Positions 42,039 through 53,273 are shown, counted from the stretch's first letter. The stretch: DNA of 64,000 bases from Kluyvera ascorbata ATCC 33433 (GCF_000735365.1 NZ_JMPL01000006.1:26278-90277); one strand, 5' to 3'. A program made the numbers and translations. Notes: generated by a model not told the origin, from the sequence alone.

Positions 42039-42827
42039 GTGATTGATAAAACCGCCTTTATCCATCCTACCGCCATTGTGGAAGACGGTGCCGTTATCGG
42101 CGCTAACGCCCACATTGGTCCGTTTTGTATTGTGGGGCCAAACGTCGTTATCGGCGAAGGCACCGTACTGAAGTCTCACGTTGTTGTTAACGGCCATACC
42201 ACTATTGGTCGTGATAATGAGATCTATCAGTTCGCCTCTATCGGGGAAGTTAACCAGGACCTGAAATATGCTGGTGAACCGACTCGCGTGGAAATTGGCG
42301 ATCGCAACCGCATCCGCGAAAGCGTCACCATTCATCGTGGCACAGAACAGGGCGGTGGATTGACGAAGGTGGGCAGCGATAACCTGCTGATGATCAACGC
42401 TCACGTAGCGCACGATTGTACCGTAGGTAACCGCTGTATCCTGGCCAATAACGCGACGCTCGCGGGTCACGTATCGCTGGATGATTTTGTTATCATCGGC
42501 GGCATGACCGCAGTGCACCAGTTCTGCATTATTGGTGCGCACGTGATGGTCGGCGGCTGTTCTGGCGTTGCTCAGGATGTGCCTCCGTACGTTATTGCTC
42601 AGGGCAACCACGCGACGCCGTTTGGCGTCAACATCGAAGGCCTGAAGCGTCGTGGCTTTAGCCGCGAAGCGATCACCGCGATCCGCAACGCCTATAAAGC
42701 GTTGTACCGCAGTGGCAAAACGTTGGACGAAGCTAAACCGGAAATCGCCGAACTGGCGAAGCAGTACCCGGAAGTTCAACCATTCAGCGATTTCTTCGCC
42801 CGCTCTACGCGTGGCCTGATTCGTTAA
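42039..42827 (+). CDS. lpxA: UDP-N-acetylglucosamine acyltransferase LpxA
   Basis: The first step of lipid A synthesis. The 262-residue product is a left-handed beta-helix of hexapeptide repeats with catalytic H125 ([11 protein letters not shown]) and a C-terminal helical part. It starts at GTG 42039, as in E. coli, and its TAA stop shares one base with the lpxB ATG. Confidence 0.98.
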   Translation: MIDKTAFIHPTAIVEDGAVIGANAHIGPFCIVGPNVVIGEGTVLKSHVVVNGHTTIGRDNEIYQFASIGEVNQDLKYAGEPTRVEIGDRNRIRESVTIHRGTEQGGGLTKVGSDNLLMINAHVAHDCTVGNRCILANNATLAGHVSLDDFVIIGGMTAVHQFCIIGAHVMVGGCSGVAQDVPPYVIAQGNHATPFGVNIEGLKRRGFSREAITAIRNAYKALYRSGKTLDEAKPEIAELAKQYPEVQPFSDFFARSTRGLIR

Positions 42828-43975
42828 TGATTGAGCAGCGTCCGCTAACGATTGCCCTGGTCGCCGGAGAAACCTCCGGCGATATTCTTGGTGCAGGTCT
42901 GATTCGCGCCCTCAAGGCGCGAGTTCCCAACGCCCGTTTTGTTGGCGTTGCGGGTCCGCGTATGCAGGCTGAAGGTTGTGAAGCCTGGTACGAAATGGAA
43001 GAGCTGGCGGTGATGGGCATCGTTGAAGTGCTGGGGCGACTGCGTCGTCTGCTGCACATTCGCGCTGACCTGACCAAACGCTTTACCGATCTCAAGCCCG
43101 ACGTCTTTGTCGGCATTGATGCCCCCGATTTCAATATCACCCTTGAGGGCAACCTTAAGAAACAGGGCATTAAAACTATCCACTACGTCAGCCCGTCCGT
43201 CTGGGCCTGGCGACAGAAACGCGTCTTCAAAATTGGCAGAGCTACCGATCTGGTGCTCGCATTTCTGCCTTTTGAAAAAGCGTTTTATGACAAATTTAAC
43301 GTCCCGTGCCGCTTTATCGGTCATACCATGGCAGATGCCATGCCGCTTGACCCCGATAAAAACGCCGCCCGTGATACGCTGGGTATCGCCCACGACGTGC
43401 ACTGTCTGGCGCTGTTACCCGGCAGCCGCGGTGCCGAAGTGGAAATGCTCAGCGCAGACTTTTTAAAAACGGCACAGCTGTTGCGTCAGCAGTACCCCGA
43501 CCTTGAAGTGGTGGTGCCGCTGGTGAATGCAAAACGTCGCGAGCAGTTTGAACGTATCAAGGCCGACGTCGCGCCGGATCTTTCCGTGCATATGCTGGAC
43601 GGCATGGCGCGCGAAGCAATGATCGCTAGCGATGCCGCATTGCTGGCATCCGGGACGGCGGCGCTAGAATGTATGCTGGCAAAATGTCCGATGGTCGTCG
43701 GCTATCGCATGAAGCCGTTTACCTTCTGGCTTGCTCAGCGTTTGGTGAAAACCGATTACGTTTCCCTGCCAAACCTGCTTGCCGGCCGTGAGCTGGTGAA
43801 AGAGTTACTGCAGGATGAGTGTCAGCCGCAGGCGCTAGCCGATGCGTTGCAGCCGTTGCTGGCAAACGGTAAGACTAGCCACGCGATGCACGATACCTTC
43901 CGCGACCTGCACCTGCAAATTCGCTGCAATGCGGATGAACAGGCGGCAGATGCGGTGCTGGAGCTTGCACAATGA
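42827..43975 (+). CDS. lpxB: Lipid-A-disaccharide synthase LpxB
   Basis: A GT-B glycosyltransferase (family GT19) that joins lipid X and UDP-2,3-diacylglucosamine at the inner membrane. The 382-residue product has [14 protein letters not shown] near the N-terminus, the [12 protein letters not shown]-like block ([10 protein letters not shown]), [10 protein letters not shown] and a C-terminal SGTAALE. It overlaps lpxA by 1 bp and rnhB by 4 bp, so translation is probably coupled. Confidence 0.98.
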   Translation: MIEQRPLTIALVAGETSGDILGAGLIRALKARVPNARFVGVAGPRMQAEGCEAWYEMEELAVMGIVEVLGRLRRLLHIRADLTKRFTDLKPDVFVGIDAPDFNITLEGNLKKQGIKTIHYVSPSVWAWRQKRVFKIGRATDLVLAFLPFEKAFYDKFNVPCRFIGHTMADAMPLDPDKNAARDTLGIAHDVHCLALLPGSRGAEVEMLSADFLKTAQLLRQQYPDLEVVVPLVNAKRREQFERIKADVAPDLSVHMLDGMAREAMIASDAALLASGTAALECMLAKCPMVVGYRMKPFTFWLAQRLVKTDYVSLPNLLAGRELVKELLQDECQPQALADALQPLLANGKTSHAMHDTFRDLHLQIRCNADEQAADAVLELAQ

Positions 43976-44568
43976 TTGAATTTGAATATCCCCACACCCA
44001 TTTAGTCGCGGGTGTGGATGAAGTTGGTCGCGGCCCGCTGATTGGCGCGGTGGTGACCGCAGCGGTCATACTCGACCCTGCTCGCCCGATTGTCGGCCTG
44101 AACGACTCCAAGAAGCTGAGCGAAAAACGCCGCCTGGCGCTGTTTGACGAAATCAAAGAAAAAGCGCTGTGCTGGAGCCTTGGCCGCGCGGAGCCGCATG
44201 AAATCGACGAACTGAACATTCTGCATGCCACCATGCTGGCGATGCAGCGTGCCGTTGCCGGGCTCTCTATCCCGCCGGAATATGTGCTGATCGACGGCAA
44301 CCGCTGTCCGGCGCTGCCAATGCCATCCATGGCTGTGGTGAAAGGCGATAGCCGAGTGGCGGAAATCAGCGCGGCGTCTATTCTCGCTAAAGTGACGCGA
44401 GATGCCGAGATGACCGAGCTGGATAAAGTGTTCCCGCAGTACGGTTTTGCCCAGCATAAGGGCTATCCAACCGCTTTCCATCTGGAAGCGCTGGCGCAAT
44501 ATGGCGCTACCGAACATCATCGACGCAGCTTTGCTCCCGTCAAACGTGCACTGGGACTTGCGTCCTGA
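43972..44568 (+). CDS. rnhB: Ribonuclease HII
   Basis: Removes ribonucleotides from DNA and RNA-DNA hybrids. The 198-residue product keeps the DEVGRGP motif near residue 16 with the first two acidic residues, the [11 protein letters not shown] block, the catalytic aspartate in LIDGN, and [18 protein letters not shown]. The ATG lies within the lpxB stop (ATGA). Confidence 0.97.
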   Translation: MIEFEYPHTHLVAGVDEVGRGPLIGAVVTAAVILDPARPIVGLNDSKKLSEKRRLALFDEIKEKALCWSLGRAEPHEIDELNILHATMLAMQRAVAGLSIPPEYVLIDGNRCPALPMPSMAVVKGDSRVAEISAASILAKVTRDAEMTELDKVFPQYGFAQHKGYPTAFHLEALAQYGATEHHRRSFAPVKRALGLAS

Positions 44569-44604
44569 TTCGTGTGTCGTGAATAAGTAAACCGGAATCT
44601 AAAG

Positions 44605-47600
44605 ATGGCTGAACCACGTTTCGTGCACCTGCGGGTGCATAGCGACTACTCCATGATCGATGGGTTGGCAAAAACCGGGCCGCTGGTGAAAAAGGCGGCC
44701 GCGCTTGGCATGCCTGCACTGGCGATCACCGATTTTACTAACCTGTGCGGCCTGGTGAAGTTCTACGGAGCGGGCCATGGTGCAGGGATCAAGCCGATCG
44801 TCGGCGCGGATTTTAACGTTCAGAGCGAACTGTTCGGCGATGAACTCACCCATTTAACGGTGCTGGCGGCCAATAACACCGGCTACCAGAACCTGACGCT
44901 GCTGATCTCCAAAGCCTACCAGCGCGGCTACGGCGCGGCCGGTCCGATCATCGATCGTGACTGGCTACTTGAGCTGAAAGAGGGGCTCATTTTGCTGTCC
45001 GGCGGCCGTATGGGCGACGTCGGGCGTGCCCTGTTGCGCGGTAATATGGCGCTGGTGGAGCAGTGCGTTGGTTTTTATGAAGAACATTTCCCAAACTGTT
45101 ATTTCCTTGAGCTGATTCGTACCGGCCGCCAGGATGAAGAGTCGTACCTGCATGCGGCGGTGGAGCTCGCGGAAACGCGCGGTCTGCCGGTGGTGGCGAC
45201 TAACGATGTACGCTTCCTCGAGCCGGGAGATTTCGACGCGCACGAAATTCGCGTCGCCATCCACGATGGTTTTACCCTCGACGATCCAAAGCGTCCGCGT
45301 AACTACTCTGCGCAGCAGTATATGCGCAGTGAAGAGGAGATGTGCGAGCTGTTCTCCGACATCCCGGAAGCGCTGGAAAACACCGTTGAGATAGCTAAAC
45401 GCTGCAACGTGACGGTGCGCTTGGGTGAGTACTTCCTGCCGCAGTTCCCGACCGGTGATATGACCACCGAGGACTTCCTCGTGGCGAAGTCGAAAGAGGG
45501 GCTGGAGGAGCGTCTTGAGTTCCTGTTCCCGGATCCGGAAGAGCGCGCCAAACGCCGCCCGGAATATGACGAACGTCTCGACGTTGAACTCAAAGTTATC
45601 AACCAGATGGGGTTCCCTGGCTACTTCCTGATCGTAATGGAGTTTATCCAGTGGTCAAAAGATAACGGCGTACCGGTAGGGCCGGGACGTGGTTCCGGTG
45701 CGGGCTCACTGGTGGCCTATGCGCTGAAAATTACCGACCTTGATCCGCTCGAACTCGACCTGCTGTTCGAACGTTTCCTTAACCCGGAACGTGTCTCGAT
45801 GCCCGACTTCGACGTCGACTTCTGCATGGAGAAACGCGACCAGGTTATTGAGCACGTGGCGGAGATGTATGGACGTGATGCGGTATCGCAGATCATCACC
45901 TTCGGTACCATGGCGGCGAAAGCGGTTATCCGCGACGTAGGCCGCGTACTGGGTCACCCGTACGGCTTCGTTGACCGTATCTCCAAGCTGGTGCCGCCCG
46001 ATCCGGGCATGACGCTGGCGAAAGCGTTTGAAGTTGAACCGCAGCTGCCGGAAATTTACGAGGCGGATGAAGAAGTTCGCGCGCTGATAGACATGGCGCG
46101 TAAGCTGGAAGGGGTCACCCGAAACGCCGGTAAACACGCTGGTGGCGTGGTTATCGCACCAACCAAAATTACCGATTTTGCGCCGCTGTACTGTGACGAG
46201 CAGGGTCTGCACCCGGTTACTCAGTTCGATAAGAACGACGTGGAATACGCGGGGCTCGTGAAGTTTGACTTCCTCGGCCTGCGTACGCTTACCATCATTA
46301 ACTGGGCGCTGGAGATGATCAACGCCCGTCGTGAGCGTAACGGCGAGCCGCCGCTGGATATCGCGGCCATTCCGCTCGACGATAAGAAAAGCTTTGATAT
46401 GCTGCAGCGCTCGGAGACCACCGCGGTCTTCCAGCTTGAATCCCGCGGCATGAAAGATCTGATTAAACGTCTGCAGCCTGACTGCTTCGAAGATATGATC
46501 GCGCTGGTGGCCTTGTTCCGTCCAGGCCCGCTGCAGTCGGGGATGGTAGATAACTTTATCGACCGTAAGCACGGGCGTGAAGAGATCTCATACCCAGACG
46601 TACAGTGGCAGCACGAATGTCTGAAACCAGTACTGGAGCCAACCTACGGCATTATCCTGTATCAGGAACAGGTTATGCAGATTGCCCAGGAGCTTTCCGG
46701 CTATACCCTCGGCGGCGCGGATATGCTGCGTCGTGCAATGGGTAAGAAGAAGCCGGAAGAGATGGCCAAGCAGCGCGGCACCTTCGAAGAAGGGGCGAAA
46801 AGTCGCGGTGTTGACGGCGAACTGGCGATGAAAATCTTCGACCTGGTAGAGAAATTCGCCGGTTACGGGTTTAACAAATCGCACTCCGCTGCTTATGCTT
46901 TAGTGTCCTATCAGACGCTGTGGCTGAAAGCGCACTATCCGGCCGAGTTTATGGCGGCGGTAATGACTGCCGATATGGATAACACCGAGAAGGTGGTCGG
47001 GCTGGTGGATGAATGCTGGCGAATGGGGCTAAAAATCCTGCCGCCGGATATCAATTCCGGTTTATATCATTTCCACGTTAATCATGACGGGGAAATCGTG
47101 TATGGTATCGGCGCCATTAAAGGCGTGGGCGAAGGCCCAATCGAAGCCATTATCGAAGCGCGTAATAACGGTGGCTATTTCCGCGAGCTGTTTGACCTTT
47201 GTGCGCGCACCGATACGAAAAAGCTTAACCGTCGGGTGCTGGAAAAATTGATTATGTCCGGGGCGTTCGACCGCCTTGGCCCACACCGCGCCGCGCTGAT
47301 GAATTCGCTGGGCGATGCGTTAAAAGCGGCTGACCAGCACGCGAAAGCAGAAGCTATTGGTCAGGCCGATATGTTCGGCGTGTTGGCGGAAGAGCCGGAG
47401 CAAATTGAGCAGTCGTACGCGAACTGCATGCCCTGGCCTGAACACACGGTACTGGAAGGTGAGCGTGAAACGTTAGGTTTATACTTAACGGGTCACCCGA
47501 TTAACCAGTATCTTAAAGAAATTGAGCGCTATGTCGGCGGCTATCGCCTAAAAGACATGCATCCGACAGAACGTGGTAAAGTGACCACGGCTGCGGGGCT

Positions 47601-48087
47601 CGTGATTGCCTCAAGGGTTATGGTCACCAAGAGAGGCAATCGTATCGGTATCTGCACCCTGGATGACCGATCCGGACGGCTAGAAGTGATGTTATTCACC
47701 GAAGCCCTGGAAAAATACCAGCATCTGCTGGAAAACGACCGCATACTTATCGTCAGCGGACAGGTCAGCTTTGATGACTTCAGCGGCGGCCTTAAAATGA
47801 TGGCCCGCGAAGTGATGGACATTGACGAAGCCCGGGAAAAATACGCTCGCGGGCTTGCTATCTCGCTGACGGACAGGCAAATTGATGACCAGCTTTTAAA
47901 CCGACTCCGTCAGTCTCTGGAACCCCATCGTTCGGGAACCATTCCAGTACATCTCTACTATCAGAGGGCGGATGCACGTGCGCGGTTGCGTTTCGGTGCA
48001 ACCTGGCGTGTCTCTCCGAGCGATCGTTTACTCAACGATCTGCGTGGCCTCATCGGTTCGGAGCAGGTGGAACTGGAGTTTGACTAA
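44605..48087 (+). CDS. dnaE: DNA polymerase III alpha subunit
   Basis: The replicative polymerase (C family). The 1160-residue product has an N-terminal PHP domain ([15 protein letters not shown]), palm motifs [14 protein letters not shown] and [13 protein letters not shown] with the catalytic aspartates near 401 and 403, a fingers region, a C-terminal OB domain, and the internal beta-clamp binding motif QADMFGVL near 920. It lies 36 bp after rnhB and 12 bp before accA. Confidence 0.99.
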   Translation: MAEPRFVHLRVHSDYSMIDGLAKTGPLVKKAAALGMPALAITDFTNLCGLVKFYGAGHGAGIKPIVGADFNVQSELFGDELTHLTVLAANNTGYQNLTLLISKAYQRGYGAAGPIIDRDWLLELKEGLILLSGGRMGDVGRALLRGNMALVEQCVGFYEEHFPNCYFLELIRTGRQDEESYLHAAVELAETRGLPVVATNDVRFLEPGDFDAHEIRVAIHDGFTLDDPKRPRNYSAQQYMRSEEEMCELFSDIPEALENTVEIAKRCNVTVRLGEYFLPQFPTGDMTTEDFLVAKSKEGLEERLEFLFPDPEERAKRRPEYDERLDVELKVINQMGFPGYFLIVMEFIQWSKDNGVPVGPGRGSGAGSLVAYALKITDLDPLELDLLFERFLNPERVSMPDFDVDFCMEKRDQVIEHVAEMYGRDAVSQIITFGTMAAKAVIRDVGRVLGHPYGFVDRISKLVPPDPGMTLAKAFEVEPQLPEIYEADEEVRALIDMARKLEGVTRNAGKHAGGVVIAPTKITDFAPLYCDEQGLHPVTQFDKNDVEYAGLVKFDFLGLRTLTIINWALEMINARRERNGEPPLDIAAIPLDDKKSFDMLQRSETTAVFQLESRGMKDLIKRLQPDCFEDMIALVALFRPGPLQSGMVDNFIDRKHGREEISYPDVQWQHECLKPVLEPTYGIILYQEQVMQIAQELSGYTLGGADMLRRAMGKKKPEEMAKQRGTFEEGAKSRGVDGELAMKIFDLVEKFAGYGFNKSHSAAYALVSYQTLWLKAHYPAEFMAAVMTADMDNTEKVVGLVDECWRMGLKILPPDINSGLYHFHVNHDGEIVYGIGAIKGVGEGPIEAIIEARNNGGYFRELFDLCARTDTKKLNRRVLEKLIMSGAFDRLGPHRAALMNSLGDALKAADQHAKAEAIGQADMFGVLAEEPEQIEQSYANCMPWPEHTVLEGERETLGLYLTGHPINQYLKEIERYVGGYRLKDMHPTERGKVTTAAGLVIASRVMVTKRGNRIGICTLDDRSGRLEVMLFTEALEKYQHLLENDRILIVSGQVSFDDFSGGLKMMAREVMDIDEAREKYARGLAISLTDRQIDDQLLNRLRQSLEPHRSGTIPVHLYYQRADARARLRFGATWRVSPSDRLLNDLRGLIGSEQVELEFD

Positions 48088-48099
48088 TACAGGAATACT

Positions 48100-49059
48100 A
48101 TGAGTCTGAATTTCCTTGATTTTGAACAGCCGATTGCAGAGCTGGAAGCGAAAATCGATTCTCTGACTGCGGTTAGCCGTCAGGATGAGAAACTGGATAT
48201 TAATATCGACGAAGAAGTGCATCGTCTGCGTGAAAAAAGCGTAGAGCTGACGCGCAAAATCTTTGCCGATCTCGGCGCATGGCAGGTAGCCCAACTGGCG
48301 CGCCATCCGCAGCGCCCGTACACCCTGGATTATGTCCGCCTGGCGTTTGATGAATTTGACGAACTGGCGGGCGATCGCGCCTATGCTGACGATAAAGCTA
48401 TCGTCGGCGGTATCGCACGTCTGGACGGTCGTCCGGTGATGATTATTGGTCATCAGAAAGGTCGCGAAACCAAAGAGAAAATCCGTCGTAACTTCGGCAT
48501 GCCAGCGCCGGAAGGCTACCGTAAAGCCCTGCGTCTGATGGAGATGGCTGAGCGTTTCAATATGCCTATCATCACCTTCATCGACACCCCGGGTGCATAC
48601 CCTGGCGTGGGCGCAGAAGAGCGCGGTCAGTCTGAAGCCATCGCCCGCAACCTGCGTGAGATGTCTCGCCTGAGCGTACCGGTCATCTGTACCGTTATCG
48701 GCGAAGGCGGCTCCGGCGGCGCGTTGGCTATCGGTGTGGGCGATAAAGTGAATATGCTGCAGTACAGCACCTATTCCGTTATCTCTCCGGAAGGTTGCGC
48801 TTCCATTCTGTGGAAAAGCGCCGACAAAGCGCCGCTGGCTGCTGAAGCCATGGGCATCATCGCGCCGCGTCTGAAAGAGCTGAAACTTATCGACGCTATC
48901 GTTCCAGAACCGCTGGGCGGCGCACACCGTAACCCAGAGGTGATGGCGGCCTCCCTGAAGGCACAGCTGTTGGCTGACCTCGCGGATCTCGACGTACTGA
49001 GCAAAGAAGACCTGCTTAACCGTCGCTATCAGCGTCTGATGAGCTACGGTTACGCATAA
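48100..49059 (+). CDS. accA: Acetyl-CoA carboxylase carboxyltransferase subunit alpha
   Basis: With AccD it transfers CO2 from biotin to acetyl-CoA to make malonyl-CoA, the first step of fatty acid synthesis. The 319-residue product has the conserved [27 protein letters not shown] and [15 protein letters not shown] blocks. It is the last core gene before the chitinase insertion and ends at a strong terminator. Confidence 0.98.
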   Translation: MSLNFLDFEQPIAELEAKIDSLTAVSRQDEKLDINIDEEVHRLREKSVELTRKIFADLGAWQVAQLARHPQRPYTLDYVRLAFDEFDELAGDRAYADDKAIVGGIARLDGRPVMIIGHQKGRETKEKIRRNFGMPAPEGYRKALRLMEMAERFNMPIITFIDTPGAYPGVGAEERGQSEAIARNLREMSRLSVPVICTVIGEGGSGGALAIGVGDKVNMLQYSTYSVISPEGCASILWKSADKAPLAAEAMGIIAPRLKELKLIDAIVPEPLGGAHRNPEVMAASLKAQLLADLADLDVLSKEDLLNRRYQRLMSYGYA

Positions 49060-49078
49060 TTAACCGCAACACATTTTG

Positions 49079-49112
49079 TAAGAGGCCGGATAATCCGGCC
49101 TCTTTTTTTTTG
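49079..49112 (+). terminator. Intrinsic terminator downstream of accA
   Basis: AAGAGGCCGGAT / ATCCGGCCTCTT stem with almost no loop and a T9 run, about 20 bp after the accA stop. It separates the dnaE-accA transcript from the chitinase gene. Confidence 0.92.
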
Positions 49113-49130
49113 TGTGTGAGAAAAAATGAG

Positions 49131-49168
49131 ATGGCAATGAGCCATTGTGATTGAGGGTTTGAGCCATT
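49131..49168 (+). promoter_or_regulatory. Repeat elements upstream of the chitinase gene (possible operator)
   Basis: TGAGCCATT occurs twice, at 49138 and 49160, 22 bp apart start to start, which is about two DNA turns. The first copy also forms an inverted repeat, ATGGC-5-GCCAT (49131-49145). It lies about 75-110 bp upstream of the chitinase ATG. No clear sigma-70 promoter could be placed. The operator role is a guess from the spacing. Confidence 0.35.
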
Positions 49169-49241
49169 CATCCTTGAAATTGTTAATACGGCCAGCGATG
49201 CGTTCCCGGCTGGTTAGACATAACACTCAAGGAGAATAGAT

Positions 49242-50996
49242 ATGGCAATGCGAAAAAAAATGGCGGTAGGCGCCGTTGCTGCAGGGATTATTTTTAGTTT
49301 ATCTGGCGCACATGCTGCGTCTTTGCTGAGTAGCAGTGAGCTCTATACCATTAATGCCAGTGACCTGGCGGCAAAAGAGAAATCGTTAACGGATTTCCCG
49401 TTAATGAACGCAGTGAAATCCTCCATCGCGACGCTGGCAAACAGTGAAGTCGAGAAGATTGAACCCGGTCGGGCGGCCAATCCGGAAAACGTTAAACGCG
49501 TAGAAAGCGTTATTTCAGAACAGGACTGGGATTTTCTGTTCCCGATGCGGGCATCGGAATACACGTACAGTAATTTTCTGAAAGCCATTGGCAAATTCCC
49601 GGCGGTATGCGGGACCTATACTGATGGGCGTGATAGTGATGCCATTTGCCGGAAATCTCTGGCGACAATGTTTGCGCACTTTGCACAGGAAACCGGTGGC
49701 CATGAAAGCTGGCGCGATATTCCAGAGTGGCGTCAGGCTTTGGTTTATCTGCGTGAAGTCGGTTGGGTTGAAGGGCAGAAAGGCGGCTACAACGGCGAAT
49801 GTAATCCTGATATCTGGCAGGGACAGACCTGGCCTTGCGGCACAGATAAAGACGGCGACTACCTGAGCTACTTTGGTCGCGGTGCAAAACAGCTCTCCTA
49901 TAACTATAACTATGGTCCGTTCTCGGATGCCATGTACGGTGGTGACGTTCGTCCTCTGCTGGATAAACCGGAACTGGTGGCAGACACCTGGATGAACCTG
50001 GCAAGTGCGGTATTCTTCTTCGTTTACCCACAGCCTCCAAAACCATCCATGCTGCATGTCATAGACGGTACCTGGCAGCCTAATGACCATGATAAAGCGA
50101 ATGGCCTGGTTGACGGATTTGGCGTGACTATTCAGATTATCAACGGTGGCGTAGAGTGCGGCGGGGCAGAAGAAAATGCTCAGTCTCTGAACCGTATCGC
50201 TTACTACAAAGAGTTTGCCAACTATCTGAAAGTTCCGGTTGCCGACGATGAGGTCCTCGGCTGTAAGAACATGAAGCAGTTTGACGAAGGTGGCGCTGGT
50301 GCCCTGCCTATCTACTGGGAAGAAGATTGGGGATGGAGTGCGGATACACCTGACGGTAAAACCTATTCTTGTCAGCTGGTCGGTTATCAGACGCCTTTCA
50401 CCGCGTTTAAAGAAGGCGACTACACGAAGTGCGTACAGAAGTATTTTAACGTTAACGTAGTAGACGATTCTGGTAAATCAGAGGACAGCACTAAACCAAC
50501 TCCAACGCCTGCTGAAAATGTCGCACCTGTCGCGCATATTTCGGGGCCGGTCGGCGCCGTTGAGGCGGGTGCCCAGGTATCGTTGAGCGCAGCGGATTCT
50601 AGCGACGCTAATGGCGATAAACTGACCTATACCTGGATGTCTCAGGATGGTCAAACCGTCAGTGGTGAAGATAAGTCCGTGGTGACGTTCACGGCACCAG
50701 AAGTGACAAAAGATAGCCAGTATGTGATCAGCCTGAAGGTAAGTGATGGCACACTTTCTGACACGACGGAGTATACGCTGAACGTAAAAGCGAAATCCTC
50801 TGGTGAGCAGGGTGCGGATGTAACCTATCCAGCCTGGAACAGTGCAACCACCTGGTCGGCGGGTGATATTGTGAATAACAACGGCGCACTGTATCAATGT
50901 AAGCCACTGCCAGACGGTGCCTGGTGTAACGCCAGCCCAAGCTATTATGAACCGGGCGTGGGGTTTGCATGGGGAGATGCCTGGAAGGCGCTTTAA
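49242..50996 (+). CDS. Secreted GH19 chitinase with Ig/PKD-like domain and C-terminal chitin-binding domain
   Basis: The 584-residue product has a signal peptide (1-26, ending AHA-AS) and a GH19 catalytic domain (about 85-405). A Thr/Pro linker (about 414-426) leads to a PKD/Ig-like domain (428-516) and a CBM5/12-type chitin-binding domain (529-584, with YPAWNSATTWSAGDIV). GH19 marks are FAHFAQETGGHE, where E150 is the likely catalytic acid, and YFGRGAKQLSYNYNYG (210-225). It would cut chitin outside the cell. Strong Shine-Dalgarno AAGGAG. E. coli has no gene at this place, so it is an accessory insertion. No secretion genes are nearby. Confidence 0.9.
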   Translation: MAMRKKMAVGAVAAGIIFSLSGAHAASLLSSSELYTINASDLAAKEKSLTDFPLMNAVKSSIATLANSEVEKIEPGRAANPENVKRVESVISEQDWDFLFPMRASEYTYSNFLKAIGKFPAVCGTYTDGRDSDAICRKSLATMFAHFAQETGGHESWRDIPEWRQALVYLREVGWVEGQKGGYNGECNPDIWQGQTWPCGTDKDGDYLSYFGRGAKQLSYNYNYGPFSDAMYGGDVRPLLDKPELVADTWMNLASAVFFFVYPQPPKPSMLHVIDGTWQPNDHDKANGLVDGFGVTIQIINGGVECGGAEENAQSLNRIAYYKEFANYLKVPVADDEVLGCKNMKQFDEGGAGALPIYWEEDWGWSADTPDGKTYSCQLVGYQTPFTAFKEGDYTKCVQKYFNVNVVDDSGKSEDSTKPTPTPAENVAPVAHISGPVGAVEAGAQVSLSAADSSDANGDKLTYTWMSQDGQTVSGEDKSVVTFTAPEVTKDSQYVISLKVSDGTLSDTTEYTLNVKAKSSGEQGADVTYPAWNSATTWSAGDIVNNNGALYQCKPLPDGAWCNASPSYYEPGVGFAWGDAWKAL

Positions 50997-51002
50997 TCTA
51001 AA

Positions 51003-51037
51003 AAATCCTGTCAGTGCTATGCACTGGCAGGATTGTT
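51003..51037 (+). terminator. Hairpin terminator downstream of the chitinase gene
   Basis: AATCCTGTCAGTGC and GCACTGGCAGGATT form a 14 bp stem with one mismatch and a 3-base loop, starting 7 bp after the stop codon. Only a short T-run follows (GTT), so strength is uncertain; ldcC begins 36 bp later. Confidence 0.6.
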
Positions 51038-51072
51038 ACTATGCTTACCTCAGGTTTTTCCAGGAGGAACGC

Positions 51073-53211
51073 ATGAATATCATTGCCATCATGGGACCGC
51101 ATGGCGTCTTTTATAAAGATGAGCCCATTAAGGAACTCGAACGTGCGCTACAGCATCAGGGGTTTCAGATTATCTGGCCACAGAACAGCGCCGATCTGCT
51201 GAAGTTTATCGAACACAACCCGCGTATCAGTGGCGTGATTTTTGACTGGGACGAATACAGCGTCGATCTCTGCGGTGAGATAAATCAGCTTAATGAGTAT
51301 CTGCCGCTCTACGCCTTTATCAATAACCACTCGACGATGGACGTCAGCGCGCACGACATGCGTATGGCGCTGTGGTTCTTTGAATATGCGCTGGGCCAGG
51401 CCGACGATATCGCCACGCGCATCCGCCAGTATACCGACGAATACCTCGATAACATCACGCCGCCGTTCACCAAAGCGCTGTTTACCTACGTTACGGAAGG
51501 CAAATACACTTTCTGTACGCCCGGACACATGGGCGGTACGGCTTACCAGAAAAGCCCGGTAGGCTGCCTGTTCTATGATTTCTTCGGCGCGAATACGCTG
51601 AAGGCCGACGTGTCGATTTCCGTTACCGAACTGGGCTCACTGTTGGATCACACCGGGCCGCACCTTGAGGCCGAAGAGTATATCGCCCGCACCTTTGGCG
51701 CCGAGCAGAGCTATATGGTGACCAACGGCACCTCAACCTCGAACAAAATCGTCGGCATGTACGCCGCACCGAGCGGCAGCACATTGCTGATTGACCGTAA
51801 CTGCCATAAGTCGCTGGCGCACCTGCTGATGATGAACGACGTTGTGCCGCTGTGGCTGAAACCAACGCGCAATGCGCTGGGGATACTTGGCGGCATTCCG
51901 AAGCGCGAGTTTACCCGCGACAGCCTGCAGCAGAAGGTGAACAGTACCGACGGCGCCGAGTGGCCGGTGCATGCGGTTATCACCAACTCCACCTACGACG
52001 GTCTGTTGTATAACACTAACTGGATCAAACAGACGCTGGACGTGCCGTCGATTCACTTCGATTCGGCCTGGGTGCCGTATACCCACTTCCATCCCATCTA
52101 TCAGGGTAAAAGCGGCATGAGCGGTGAGCGGGTGCCTGGCAAGGTCTTCTTCGAAACGCAATCTACGCACAAGATGCTGGCGGCGCTGTCGCAGGCCTCG
52201 TTAATCCACATTAAGGGCGACTACGACGAAGATACCTTCAACGAAGCCTTTATGATGCACACCTCCACCTCGCCAAGCTACCCGATTGTCGCCTCAATAG
52301 AGACGGCGGCAGCTATGCTACGCGGTAACCCCGGTAAACGCCTGATTAACCGCTCGGTGGAGCGTGCGCTGCATTTCCGCAAAGAGGTTCAGCGCCTGCG
52401 TGAAGAGTCGGACAGCTGGTTCTTTGATATCTGGCAGCCGGAAGCCATCGACGAAGCGGAGTGCTGGCCGGTTTCCCCGGGTGAAGAGTGGCACGGTTTT
52501 AGCGATGCCGATGCCGATCATATGTTCCTCGATCCGGTGAAGGTGACAATCCTTACGCCGGGAATGGATGAACAGGGCAACATGAGCGATGAGGGTATTC
52601 CGGCAGCGCTGGTGGCGAAGTACCTTGATGAACACGGCGTGGTCGTCGAAAAGACCGGGCCGTATAACCTGCTGTTCTTGTTTAGCATTGGGATCGATAA
52701 AACCCGCGCGATGGGGCTGCTGCGTGGTCTCACCGAGTTTAAGCGCGCCTACGATCTGAACCTGCGAGTGAAGAACATGCTGCCGGATCTCTACGCTGAA
52801 GATCCTGACTTCTATCGCAATATGCGTATCCAGGATCTGGCGCAGGGGATCCATCGCCTGATTCGCCAGCACGATCTTCCGCGCTTGATGCTGCGCGCCT
52901 TTGACGTGCTGCCAGAGATGAAGCTCACGCCGCATCGGGCGTGGCAGAAACAGATCAAAGGCGAGGTGGAAACGGTGGCGCTGGAAGATCTGGTCGGGCG
53001 CGTTTCGGCCAATATGATCCTGCCTTACCCGCCGGGCGTACCGCTGTTGATGCCGGGTGAGATGATTACGGAAGAGAGTCGTTCTGTGCTCGACTTCCTG
53101 CTGATGCTCTGCTCCGTTGGGCGACATTATCCGGGCTTTGAAACCGATATCCACGGTGCAAAACGCGATGAAAACGGCGTCTACCGTGTGAGAGTCCTAA
53201 AAAACCATTGA
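51073..53211 (+). CDS. ldcC: Lysine decarboxylase LdcC (constitutive type)
   Basis: A PLP enzyme that turns lysine into cadaverine, consuming a proton. The 712-residue product has an N-terminal wing domain, the PLP-binding core with K367 in ETQSTHKMLAALSQ, GPHLEAEEYIA, and a C-terminal domain. ATG 51073 with AGGAGG upstream matches E. coli LdcC; the long upstream extension (to 50917) overlaps the chitinase gene and is rejected. The chromosomal position after accA is the ldcC position, not that of inducible cadA. Confidence 0.95.
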   Translation: MNIIAIMGPHGVFYKDEPIKELERALQHQGFQIIWPQNSADLLKFIEHNPRISGVIFDWDEYSVDLCGEINQLNEYLPLYAFINNHSTMDVSAHDMRMALWFFEYALGQADDIATRIRQYTDEYLDNITPPFTKALFTYVTEGKYTFCTPGHMGGTAYQKSPVGCLFYDFFGANTLKADVSISVTELGSLLDHTGPHLEAEEYIARTFGAEQSYMVTNGTSTSNKIVGMYAAPSGSTLLIDRNCHKSLAHLLMMNDVVPLWLKPTRNALGILGGIPKREFTRDSLQQKVNSTDGAEWPVHAVITNSTYDGLLYNTNWIKQTLDVPSIHFDSAWVPYTHFHPIYQGKSGMSGERVPGKVFFETQSTHKMLAALSQASLIHIKGDYDEDTFNEAFMMHTSTSPSYPIVASIETAAAMLRGNPGKRLINRSVERALHFRKEVQRLREESDSWFFDIWQPEAIDEAECWPVSPGEEWHGFSDADADHMFLDPVKVTILTPGMDEQGNMSDEGIPAALVAKYLDEHGVVVEKTGPYNLLFLFSIGIDKTRAMGLLRGLTEFKRAYDLNLRVKNMLPDLYAEDPDFYRNMRIQDLAQGIHRLIRQHDLPRLMLRAFDVLPEMKLTPHRAWQKQIKGEVETVALEDLVGRVSANMILPYPPGVPLLMPGEMITEESRSVLDFLLMLCSVGRHYPGFETDIHGAKRDENGVYRVRVLKNH

Positions 53212-53273
53212 GGGGTTGCGTGATAACGACCCACGCGGGTAACGTGCTGAGATACGGTTAACGGAGAGAAACG

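Noticed and set aside
41760-42779. Long antisense open frame (339 codons) opposite fabZ-lpxA, and similar ones opposite accA (48028-48927), glnD (25723-26610) and metQ (60488-61372)
   Set aside because: All lie fully over well-known genes, show low-complexity His/Gln/Arg-rich translations typical of antisense frames, and have no start context.
50917-51072. N-terminal extension of ldcC by 52 codons into the chitinase gene
   Set aside because: It overlaps the chitinase CBM and the hairpin between the genes; the AGGAGG site and family N-terminus fix the start at 51073.
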